NCBI RefSeq assembly: GCF_023661085.1
Contig: NZ_JAHDJT010000088.1
Coordinates: 1 to 5,885 of the forward strand
DNA: 5,885 nucleotides
DNA from: Wolbachia pipientis
GTDB taxonomy: Bacteria > Pseudomonadota > Alphaproteobacteria > Rickettsiales > Anaplasmataceae
Reading direction: 5' to 3'
The translations under genes and the position numbers were made by a program. The first letter of the stretch is position 1, and every line of letters begins with the position of its first letter. Shown here one piece after another: positions 1 through 5,659 of the stretch. The notes under the pieces were generated by a model. That model was not told where the DNA came from. It saw only the letters and a program-made list of their open reading frames with translations, and did not search any database.

Positions 1-36
1 TAGGGTATCAACCCTAACTTCTCTAAATTTGCTCAC
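1..36 (-). CDS. possible 5' end of a gene running off the left edge
   Basis: A GTG codon at 34-36 opens a minus-strand frame that stays open for all 12 codons to the window edge, reading MSKFREVRVDTL. An AAGAGA stretch lies 3 bases upstream and could serve as a ribosome binding site. An in-frame TAA at 43-45 means the gene cannot start much earlier. It would lie downstream of tpiA on the same strand. Twelve codons are too few to identify a family, so the call rests only on a plausible start signal and a protein-like reading. Confidence 0.3.
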   Translation of the reverse strand, partial: MSKFREVRVDTL

Positions 37-108
37 AATCTCTTAACTTGACGCGCATGCTCCGCCAAACGGGCACAATGCTAGGTCGCTTAATTACTGA
101 TTTCAGAA

Positions 109-810
109 TTAATAGGCTTTTTCAACCTGTTGCACAATTTTATAAAAGTGGTCGAAATCTAAGCTTGCACTACCAATTAAAACCCCTGATAAATTTGATA
201 TATTCAACAAATTTTCTATATTTTCTGAACTGACTGAACCACCATATATAACGTGCCTTTTACCAGTGCAGGATTTTATCACTTCTATTACCTCAGCAAT
301 TGCATCATTGCTTGGCACATGTCCTGTACCTATTGCCCATATAGGTTCATATGCTACAGTATATTCACCATGTGTTGGCAAGCGGTTTTTGCATTGATAT
401 TCTATTACTTCCTTTGTTTTGCCACCCTTGTAATCTTCTGCATTTTCACCTACACAAATTATTGGGCGTAAACCCGATTCTATTGCTGTTTCTGATTTAA
501 GCTTTATTTCACTATCTGTTTCGTTGGTTCTTTCAGAGTGCCCAAGTATTACGTGGGTGCATCCTAATTCTTTCAGCATTTCTGCGCTGATTTCACCTGT
601 GTAAGAACCAGATTCTTTATGATGGCAGTTCTGTGCCCCTATACTAATATTATTGCTTAGTTCTATGTTGTCTGGAAACGACGTAAAAGGTGGACAAATC
701 ACTAATCTAGAGGCAATTTCATTACTCTTGCTGTTAAGCTTGCTTATAAAGTCAATAAATGAAGATCGTGTTCCATTCATTTTCCAATTTGCTACTATTA
801 GAAAGGACAT
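109..810 (-). CDS. tpiA: triosephosphate isomerase
   Basis: TpiA interconverts dihydroxyacetone phosphate and glyceraldehyde 3-phosphate in the cytoplasm, in glycolysis and gluconeogenesis. The 233-residue protein shows the TIM-barrel signatures in order: ANWKMNG near the N terminus with catalytic Lys10, Asn61 in GAQN, LGHSER with catalytic His91, [11 protein letters not shown] with catalytic Glu155 and the mobile loop, YGGSV (189-193) and IGSASL, which bind phosphate. It is slightly shorter than the usual 240-255 residues but lacks no catalytic element. I chose the ATG at 808-810 because [13 protein letters not shown] matches the family N terminus. A GTG at 868-870 would add 20 unconserved residues. 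An AAAAAG stretch just upstream is only a weak ribosome binding site. A TTGACA hexamer (minus strand, 879-884) could be a -35 element, but the paired -10, TTCGTT, is poor. The 598-base spacer before it suggests its own promoter. Confidence 0.97.
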   Translation of the reverse strand: MSFLIVANWKMNGTRSSFIDFISKLNSKSNEIASRLVICPPFTSFPDNIELSNNISIGAQNCHHKESGSYTGEISAEMLKELGCTHVILGHSERTNETDSEIKLKSETAIESGLRPIICVGENAEDYKGGKTKEVIEYQCKNRLPTHGEYTVAYEPIWAIGTGHVPSNDAIAEVIEVIKSCTGKRHVIYGGSVSSENIENLLNISNLSGVLIGSASLDFDHFYKIVQQVEKAY

Positions 811-1128
811 TAGCTTTTTACTATATTGGGTGAGAGTGTCTAAAACAGTACCAAAACGAACTCCTCTCACGCTTGCTTGTCAATTTAACAAAGTTAGCCA
901 TATAAGATGCGTTTTATTAACCCTTATTTACATAAAGGTGTGTACCTAGCTGAGATCTAATAAAAAAAATAAATTAAGTTTATGGAATGAAATGGAATTG
1001 AGTCAATAAAAAAATTTTTACCATTACTCATTTCTACCAAATTTTCTCTTTAATTATAGCTTTCGTGAATTTTACTTGCCCAGCTCGAGTCCTTCAGCTT
1101 CTGTTTTCACCTTTAAATAGTCATGTAA

Positions 1129-1275
1129 CAGAGTTCCCCGTCATCTAAAACTGATGGACTGCAAGAAAAACAAAATACCGATATCATACTGGGGAAGTTT
1201 TACAGCTTGAAAGGCAATGAACTGCCATTTTTAAGCTTGATTAAGCACAATTCAAAAGGTCACGATTTTCAATAA
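1129..1275 (+). pseudogene. coding-like remnant, plus strand
   Basis: This is a 48-codon open stretch between an in-frame TAA (1126-1128) and a TAA stop (1273-1275). It has no ATG, GTG or TTG at its beginning. The reading is hydrophilic and balanced, for example KTDGLQEKQNTDIILGKF and then ELPFLSLIKHNSKGHDFQ, and it looks more like a protein C terminus than chance translation of A+T-rich DNA. I do not recognise a family. It points opposite to all the intact genes. It may be the surviving tail of a decayed gene. The open length alone is not significant. Confidence 0.25.
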
Positions 1276-1353
1276 CTTACCAAAATCTAATCCATAGTTA
1301 GCGTTATTATCAGTGAAATTTGGTATAGGAATTTTTGAAAAATTGTCTAACGG
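1252..1353 (-). pseudogene. coding-like remnant, minus strand
   Basis: A 33-codon minus-strand stretch runs from just after an in-frame TAG (1354-1356) to a TGA at 1252-1254. It contains IPIPNFTDNNANYGLDFGK, a protein-like composition, but has no start codon near its beginning and no recognisable family. It touches the end of the plus-strand remnant at 1129-1275, so the two may be pieces of different genes brought together by deletion or rearrangement. Chance openness is a real alternative. Confidence 0.2.
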
Positions 1354-1408
1354 CTAGAATAATGAGATTAAAAGTCTTGGAAGGTGTTTCAGTCAATAAG
1401 GATGGTGA

Positions 1409-2077
1409 TCACCTGTATTTATAACTATCGACAATAAATTTAAATGGTATTATACCACTTAGAGCTGCCTGAGTATTGGACAAAGTAAAGCTGATATCAA
1501 CAGTTCGATTCTCCACCTTCTTATTTTGTTCAGTTGTAAAAACTACAACAGCACTTCCAGCGAATGTGACTAGGTCCTTAATTGGTCGGTCGATGGATAA
1601 CTTTACTACATTTATGTTGGAAATTTTTTTCTTAGATAAAGACAAATCACTAGTTTCATTGCTCATTTTTTCTTGAAAACCTTGATAGACTTTATATATA
1701 GAGTTGTTTTGTATGAAATTTTCTCGGTATTCTGGCTCAATAACTCTACTAGATTCATATGCTTCAACGTATTTACTTACTAAGTACTTAGCTATAGAGG
1801 TGTATTCATCATCATTTTCATTAAAACTAAGCTTACGTATTATAGAGAACTCATCTTCTGTGTAATTCACATATTTTACAAAATTAAAATCTCTTTTAAT
1901 AGGGAACAACAGGTATATGTTTAGTAGTAATAAACATAAGCACACTAGGAGAAATGATACTATCAATACCATCCAAGATCTTTCTGCTATACAAGACAGG
2001 TATCTATAACAGTACCATTCAATTGCTTTACTAAAATAACTCTTGTTTTTTACTGATTCAAGCAGCTTGTCTTCCAT
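1409..2077 (-). CDS. virB8: VirB8-like type IV secretion system protein (divergent paralogue)
   Basis: The 222-residue protein has the VirB8 layout: a cytoplasmic N terminus of about 35 residues, one membrane segment (about 36-58, rich in Leu, Val and Cys), and a periplasmic domain of about 160 residues. VirB8 proteins are inner-membrane assembly factors of the VirB/D4 secretion channel. Family-like features are the helix with KYVEAYES (102-109), the VYQGFQ stretch after it, beta-strand-rich sequence near VDISFTLSN, and a C-terminal strand ending in VDSYKYR. The usual NPxG-type motif before that last strand is not seen; IIPFKF stands in its place. Rickettsiales are known to carry a second, divergent VirB8 outside the main vir cluster, and no other vir gene is visible here, so this is probably that paralogue. 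The start at 2077 is supported by AGGG 9 bases upstream. The orphan gene ends 49 bases upstream, so co-transcription is possible. A different single-pass membrane protein of the NTF2-like fold is the alternative. Confidence 0.75.
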   Translation of the reverse strand: MEDKLLESVKNKSYFSKAIEWYCYRYLSCIAERSWMVLIVSFLLVCLCLLLLNIYLLFPIKRDFNFVKYVNYTEDEFSIIRKLSFNENDDEYTSIAKYLVSKYVEAYESSRVIEPEYRENFIQNNSIYKVYQGFQEKMSNETSDLSLSKKKISNINVVKLSIDRPIKDLVTFAGSAVVVFTTEQNKKVENRTVDISFTLSNTQAALSGIIPFKFIVDSYKYR

Positions 2078-2126
2078 AATATAAAGCCCTGTTGAATTAT
2101 CATAACAACAATAAACCCTAAAAATT

Positions 2127-2921
2127 TTAAAATATATTTAAATTTTCTAAGACAGGATGAACGATTATATCACCTTGTTCCGTAATAAGACAGAATTTGT
2201 CAATTTTGCTCATATCCACATCTATCATCTTTACATTGAAATTTTCAGGATCATAGGTATTACCATCTGCACTTTTGTGGTAATTATAATAACGTAATTT
2301 ATCTTGGTCATCAAAATAACCAAATTCATCAGCGAGGGTTCCCACCTTTCTGCCTCTGTCATCTTTAACTAGCCCGAATAAATCCGCTGCATGGTTTCGA
2401 GATCCAGGCTCAACAGCTCCCTCCATAGCAAAAAACTTAGGTGCGTAACCAACATGTTCCTTAAATTTTAGGTTATGGGTCTTTTTCACACTACCAAAAT
2501 CCACAAATTTATATTCATCTGAAACACCAGAATATTGTGGATCATATTTTTTATATTCAAAAAACTCATTGCCTAAAACGTTGCAAAATGTTAATTTGTA
2601 ATCACTGTCATTCAATTTAACAACTTTAAGGTAATGAAAATCTCGAGGGATTTTTACCTCTTCTTTTGTAATATGGTTACGCACAACAAACTCGCCACTG
2701 AGCATGTGATAGCCAATTTTTGGCAAAGTAGCTATATTAATTGCTTTGTTTAGCTTAAAATTTGCTTCATAAATACCATTTGATAGCTCCTTTCCTTTTT
2801 CTAAGGTTACGTACTGGTCTAAAGCCATGTTCTTAATTAAGCTTAGTTCTTTCTGCATATTCAGTATGGCTTTCATCAAAACTTCTATCGATTGCCATAC
2901 AGTTAATTTATTATCAGTCAA
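2127..2921 (-). CDS. unrecognised 264-residue protein
   Basis: I do not recognise this protein. It is a long, clean frame between holB (64 bases upstream) and virB8 (49 bases downstream), so it probably shares their transcript. The start is uncertain: the first possible codon is TTG at 2919-2921 with no clear ribosome binding site, and ATG codons follow at residues 16 (2876) and 22 (2858). The N-terminal region (about 9-30, VWQSIEVLMKAILNMQKEL) looks like an amphipathic helix. The rest is hydrophilic and probably beta-rich, with Asp, Lys, Tyr and Phe abundant. A Gly- and Asp-rich stretch includes AMEGAVEPGSRNHAADLFG and VKDDRGRKVGTLADEFGYFD. There is no signal peptide or membrane segment, so it is probably cytoplasmic unless secreted by a non-Sec route. 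Its place next to a type IV secretion gene makes an effector or secretion-linked role conceivable, but nothing in the sequence proves it. Confidence 0.82.
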   Translation of the reverse strand: MTDNKLTVWQSIEVLMKAILNMQKELSLIKNMALDQYVTLEKGKELSNGIYEANFKLNKAINIATLPKIGYHMLSGEFVVRNHITKEEVKIPRDFHYLKVVKLNDSDYKLTFCNVLGNEFFEYKKYDPQYSGVSDEYKFVDFGSVKKTHNLKFKEHVGYAPKFFAMEGAVEPGSRNHAADLFGLVKDDRGRKVGTLADEFGYFDDQDKLRYYNYHKSADGNTYDPENFNVKMIDVDMSKIDKFCLITEQGDIIVHPVLENLNIF

Positions 2922-2985
2922 ACCACGTACTTTGAATATAAAATTGACAGTATTTTATCACAAATTTATGCTAAAAGTATTATAC

Positions 2986-3816
2986 TCAGTGGACTGATGC
3001 TATGATATTAATCGCATTAGCTAAAACATGCTTTTTATCTAAGTGGAGTTGCTTAGCAGCAACAAAAAGTTCATCTACTTTCTTCCACTTACTTAGCAAA
3101 ATTTCAACGCCATTTACCTCTTTTTTTATTTTGTCTAAAACGAAGGCTTGAATTATATATGATGCTAGTTCTAACTCGATTTCGCTGTTTATTACTTTAT
3201 TAATTGCTTCGGGGTTATTCAAATTACGAAGGAATGTATAACAGCATTTGTATGATTCACAGGCATCGCTACTTATTGCATTTATTATCATGCCTGGTGT
3301 TCCAGAGAATAGGGTAACAATTTCATCGAATACTTGATCATCAAATTTACATTGAGATGAAACAACTTGCTTCGTTTCATCGTAAGTCAGTGGCAGTAAA
3401 TTTAGTTGAAAGCACCTACATTTAATAGTGGTTTGTATATTGTATGGCTTGTGGCTAATTATGAATATTTTAGAGTTCTTCGGCGGCTCTTCTAATATTT
3501 TTAATATCGCATTTTTAGCGTTGTTCGTCATTGCTTCTAAGCTGTCTATAACAGCTATCTTGTATTCTGATTGAATAGGGCTTAAGTGCAGAAAACTTTT
3601 CATTTCTCTCACCTTTTCTACTCCTATTTTGTTACCTTCAACAATGTGCAAATCCAACGCTACTTCATCATAGTTTTTTATAAGAAACCAATTAGAAAAG
3701 GATTTTACGAGTGTTGCCTTTCCTATTCCCTTTTTACCACAGACCAGCCAAGATTGAACAGACGGGTTGTCCATCAACTTTTTTTTGGCTTGATCATGGC
3801 CTATTACTTTTTTCAT
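2986..3816 (-). CDS. holB: DNA polymerase III delta-prime subunit (clamp loader)
   Basis: Delta-prime is the stator subunit of the clamp loader, the AAA+ complex that places the sliding clamp on DNA in replication. The 276-residue protein begins with IGHDQAKKKL, a typical delta-prime opening. It then shows a P-loop GKKGIGKATL (27-36) with Ala34 where an active ATPase has Ser or Thr, VEKVREM (66-72), a degenerate Walker B region (IAVIDSLEAM, 87-96) and the strong signature NAILKILEEPP (102-112). The SRC motif reads KCRC (132-135), so its serine is Cys133. The four-cysteine zinc module of the E. coli protein is not visible. Altered ATP-site residues are expected, since delta-prime generally does not hydrolyse ATP. 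The first 23 bases overlap the end of tsaC, implying coupled translation. A dnaX-like tau/gamma protein is less likely because of the short length and the P-loop change. Confidence 0.9.
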   Translation of the reverse strand: MKKVIGHDQAKKKLMDNPSVQSWLVCGKKGIGKATLVKSFSNWFLIKNYDEVALDLHIVEGNKIGVEKVREMKSFLHLSPIQSEYKIAVIDSLEAMTNNAKNAILKILEEPPKNSKIFIISHKPYNIQTTIKCRCFQLNLLPLTYDETKQVVSSQCKFDDQVFDEIVTLFSGTPGMIINAISSDACESYKCCYTFLRNLNNPEAINKVINSEIELELASYIIQAFVLDKIKKEVNGVEILLSKWKKVDELFVAAKQLHLDKKHVLANAINIIASVH

Positions 3817-4411
3817 TCCTCCTATCGACCTCAGCCTGAAAACATATTACTTGAAGTAAAACTGCACCCTCTCTTAAAACCTTAATCTTATCTCCAGTTA
3901 AGTCAATAACAGTAGATTCCATACCGGAAACTAATTTATCATCTTCAATTACCGCAGACAGATGTTGCTTAATAGATTGAGGTATATCGCTTGCTTTGCA
4001 TACACTTTTTTCTCCTGAAATATTGATACTAGTTGCAACTATTGGAGTTTTCAGCTCATTTAGTATTGAAATTGCAATAGGATGATTAGGAATTCTTACG
4101 CCTATGCTGCCTTTAAAGAATTCATTTGGTAATATGTTATTATTTTTAAGCGGTAAGATATAGGTAATTGGTCCAGGAGAGAAGTGGTTTATTAAACTAA
4201 AGTATTTTTCCTCTAGCTCTGCTATTTTTGTCAAACTGTAAATATCACTAACAGATATAGATAGTGGTTTATTTTGAGAACGCTTCTTTACCTGGTATAT
4301 TTTCTTTATAGCTCCACTATCTAGTGCACTACAAGCAAGAGCATAAACTGTCTCTGTTGGAAAACATACTAACAAGTTGTTCTGTATTGCATTTATTATT
4401 TCAGATATCAT
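3794..4411 (-). CDS. tsaC: threonylcarbamoyl-AMP synthase (TsaC/Sua5/YrdC family)
   Basis: This enzyme makes threonylcarbamoyl-AMP from threonine, bicarbonate and ATP, the first step of the t6A modification at position 37 of tRNAs that read ANN codons. The 205-residue protein is a single YrdC domain without the extra C-terminal domain of Sua5, hence tsaC. Visible signatures are FPTETVYAL (17-25, usually PTETVYGL, so Gly is Ala here), KKRSQNKPLSI (42-52, the basic KxR...KP nucleotide-binding motif), SPGPIT (78-83), GVRIPNHP (104-111), TSINISGE (127-134) and ESTVIDLT (165-172) followed by VLREGAV, where the family often has R-P-G. The start ATG at 4409-4411 gives a normal N terminus; no clear ribosome binding site precedes it. 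The gene is preceded by a 441-base spacer and overlaps holB at its end, so it is likely the first gene of a tsaC-holB unit. Confidence 0.95.
   Translation of the reverse strand: MISEIINAIQNNLLVCFPTETVYALACSALDSGAIKKIYQVKKRSQNKPLSISVSDIYSLTKIAELEEKYFSLINHFSPGPITYILPLKNNNILPNEFFKGSIGVRIPNHPIAISILNELKTPIVATSINISGEKSVCKASDIPQSIKQHLSAVIEDDKLVSGMESTVIDLTGDKIKVLREGAVLLQVICFQAEVDRRNEKSNRP
3818..3823 (-). promoter_or_regulatory. strong ribosome binding site unusually close to the holB start
   Basis: The minus strand reads AGGAGG, then one A, then the holB ATG at 3814-3816. The site lies inside the last codons of tsaC. AGGAGG matches the Shine-Dalgarno consensus perfectly, but a gap of 1 base is far below the usual 5-9. 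No other start fits: the next ATG is residue 15 and would remove the conserved IGHDQAK opening. Ribosomes ending tsaC may re-initiate here, which would relax the spacing need. The motif could also be partly chance, since it encodes Arg-Arg in tsaC. Confidence 0.5.
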
Positions 4412-4531
4412 ATAGCTAAAAACTTACATCCATATTACAGCATAAGCAGTGAATAATTTTATTTCGGTACCAGCTTTTTTCTGGCGTATTTTTCTTCAGC
4501 GGTTAAACTGCTATCTTATAATGGATTTTGT

Positions 4532-4559
4532 CAGCAACCGCTAGGTTTTTCGATTGCTG
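4532..4559. repeat. hairpin with 9-bp arms
   Basis: CAGCAACCG (4532-4540) and CGATTGCTG (4551-4559) are inverted copies with one mismatch, separated by the 10-base loop CTAGGTTTTT. In minus-strand RNA the mismatch becomes a G-U pair, so the stem is better formed in the direction in which tsaC is transcribed. It directly abuts the insertion-end-like motif at 4560-4571 and may be the subterminal part of an old element. Confidence 0.45.
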
Positions 4560-4571
4560 TGCAACAAAGCC
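4560..4571. mobile_element. possible insertion-sequence end (solo remnant)
   Basis: TGCAACAAAGCC, or GGCTTTGTTGCA on the other strand, resembles the terminal repeats of the IS903-like group of the IS5 family, which begin GGCTTTGTTG. The orientation would place the element to the left (4412-4571), leaving room for at most about 160 bases before tsaC, far too short for a transposase gene. No partner end is visible in the window, so this could only be a decayed solo end. A 12-base resemblance is weak evidence. Confidence 0.22.
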
Positions 4572-4572
4572 A

Positions 4573-4593
4573 TTCCAGCTTCACACACTGGAA
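4573..4593. repeat. small perfect hairpin
   Basis: TTCCAG (4573-4578) and CTGGAA (4588-4593) are perfect inverted copies around the 9-base loop CTTCACACA. Similar short CCAG/CTGG hairpins are common in spacers of this kind of genome. No T run follows on either strand, so it is unlikely to be a terminator. Confidence 0.35.
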
Positions 4594-4725
4594 CAATATC
4601 ACTTGCTGTAAAAACAAATGTTTGTTCATAAATTGCAACTAGCTATAAATATTTAAGAAACTTGCTAAACGAAAAAAAGGCAAAAAAACCCTGTTAGCTA
4701 GTTATTCACTATCTATCTTATAATA

Positions 4726-4833
4726 TTGGCGTTTTTGATGTCTTAAACGACTTACAAGCGCGTTCAGCTTGAAAACCCGAAGTTTTAAGACATGCAGTGC
4801 ACATAATGCGAAAAATTAAACATAAGACGCCAA
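4726..4833. repeat. nested inverted repeat, probably a dispersed intergenic element
   Basis: Three inverted pairs are nested around one centre. The outer arms are TTGGCGT (4726-4732) and ACGCCAA (4827-4833). The middle arms are ATGTCTTAAA (4738-4747) and TTTAAGACAT (4784-4793), a perfect 10-bp pair. The inner arms are CAAGC (4755-4759) and GCTTG (4767-4771) around a 7-base loop. A competing small stem, AAAAC (4772-4776) with GTTTT (4782-4786), has a CCGAA loop. The element lies 19 bases past the map stop codon, so the transcript would fold into a large structure that could slow decay or reduce read-through. It resembles a spacer repeat I associate with Wolbachia genomes; copy number cannot be judged here. 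Confidence 0.6.
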
Positions 4834-4852
4834 ATAAAAGAGTTTAAAGAAT

Positions 4853-5635
4853 CTAGCTATAAGGCGGGAAATGCCAATTCTTAGGCGATAATGTGAATAC
4901 TTCAACACCGTCTTTTGTTACCCCAAGCGTATGCTCAAACTGCGCAGAAAGTGAAAGGTCACGTGTTGTTACTGTCCAGCCATCTAGCTTGCTGAGCAGA
5001 GTTTCATGTTTTCCAGCGTTAATCATTGGTTCTATTGTAAAAAACATGCCTTCCTTTAGGACAAGAGTTTCATCTTTATTATAAAAATGCACCACATTTG
5101 GTGGAGCGTGAAAGACTTTTCCTATACCATGTCCACAATAGTTACGTACGATAGAATAGCCAAAATCTTCAATATATTTCTCTATAGCAAGTCCAATTTC
5201 ATTTAATTTATTACCAGGTTTAACTTGTTTTATCGCTTCCATCAATGCGCCATAAGTAGCATCACACAAGCGTTTTGCTTTTATTAATGGCTTACCAGCC
5301 CAAAACATACGGCTCGTGTCGCCATGCCAGCCATTTAAAATTACCGTGACATCGATATTTACAATATCTCCATCCTTAAGCGGCTTATCATCAGGAATGC
5401 CGTGACACACAACAGCATTTTTTGAAGTGCAAATCGATTTGGGGTACCCTCTATAGTTCAATGGTGCTGGAATTGCGCCTGCTTTGATTATAAAGTCATG
5501 ACATAAATTGTTTAACTCATTAGTTGTTACTCCTACTTCTACATGTGGTGCAATAAAATCAAGAGTTTCAGCTGCTAACCGGCCAGCTTTACGCATGAAC
5601 TCAAAGTCTTCCTGTGAGTGTATAGTTATGTCCAT
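4853..5635 (-). CDS. map: methionine aminopeptidase, type I
   Basis: Map removes the initiator methionine from new cytoplasmic proteins after deformylation. The 260-residue protein is full length and has the five metal ligands of the pita-bread fold: Asp95 (NIDV), Asp106 (GDTS), His169 (GHGIG), Glu202 (TIEPM) and Glu234 (FEHT). The substrate-side His78 (CHGIP), His176 (HAPP) and Trp220 (DGW) are also present. There is no N-terminal zinc-finger extension and no type II insertion, which makes it type Ia. The ATG at 5633-5635 fits the family start (MDITIHSQEDFEFMRKAG); CGGAAA just upstream is a weak ribosome binding site. A TTGACA/TACTTT promoter candidate lies about 80 bases upstream. The C terminus (LSPKNWHFPPYS) runs a few residues past the core. 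The long spacers on both sides suggest a single-gene transcript. Confidence 0.98.
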   Translation of the reverse strand: MDITIHSQEDFEFMRKAGRLAAETLDFIAPHVEVGVTTNELNNLCHDFIIKAGAIPAPLNYRGYPKSICTSKNAVVCHGIPDDKPLKDGDIVNIDVTVILNGWHGDTSRMFWAGKPLIKAKRLCDATYGALMEAIKQVKPGNKLNEIGLAIEKYIEDFGYSIVRNYCGHGIGKVFHAPPNVVHFYNKDETLVLKEGMFFTIEPMINAGKHETLLSKLDGWTVTTRDLSLSAQFEHTLGVTKDGVEVFTLSPKNWHFPPYS

Positions 5636-5659
5636 ATTTTCCGTATATTATTGTAATTA

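Larger units (their letters stand above)
811..1408. other. 598-base spacer between virB8 and tpiA
   Basis: No intact gene is visible here. The part nearest tpiA (811-960) may hold its promoter, though only a TTGACA at 879-884 on the minus strand stands out. Bases 960-1020 are almost pure A+T with A runs. Bases 1080-1365 contain short coding-like stretches on both strands, listed separately, which suggests eroded gene debris. A 10-bp perfect palindrome, GGTGATCACC (1404-1413), overlaps the virB8 stop codon; it has no T run after it, so it is not a classical terminator. Confidence 0.7.
4412..4852. other. 441-base spacer between map and tsaC
   Basis: No intact gene is visible. From the map side the spacer holds the nested inverted repeat at 4726-4833, A-rich sequence around 4670-4690, a small hairpin at 4573-4593, and a hairpin with an insertion-end-like motif at 4532-4571. 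The last 100 bases before tsaC (4412-4510) should contain its promoter, but I see no convincing -35/-10 pair. Bases 4465-4518 read on the minus strand as a short protein-like tail ending EEKYARKKLVPK and a TAA, only 18 codons after an in-frame stop, too short to call a gene. Confidence 0.7.

Noticed and set aside
811..870. A 20-residue N-terminal extension of TpiA from a GTG at 868-870
   Set aside because: The family begins almost directly with the ANWKMNG strand, the extension is unconserved in style, and a candidate -35 at 879-884 would place the transcript start downstream of the GTG.
653..949. A 98-codon plus-strand open frame over the tpiA start
   Set aside because: It is the antisense shadow of tpiA, with Leu/Ser/Ile-rich low-complexity translation and no family resemblance.
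1030..1143. Other open stretches in 1030-1143, including a minus-strand tail ending KTEAEGLELGK
   Set aside because: They are only about 20-40 codons with no start, and frames on both strands overlap, so no single one can be supported.
1404..1413. The perfect palindrome GGTGATCACC at the virB8 stop codon as a terminator
   Set aside because: As RNA it has no room for a loop and no T run follows in the direction of transcription; a chance palindrome is sufficient.
3586..3885. A 99-codon plus-strand open frame over the holB/tsaC overlap
   Set aside because: It lies opposite two confidently identified genes and has the Phe/Tyr/His-rich composition of antisense translation.
4613..4626. Inverted repeat AACAAA-TG-TTTGTT as a regulatory hairpin
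   Set aside because: The two-base loop is too small to fold as RNA and short A/T-rich inverted repeats are expected by chance here.
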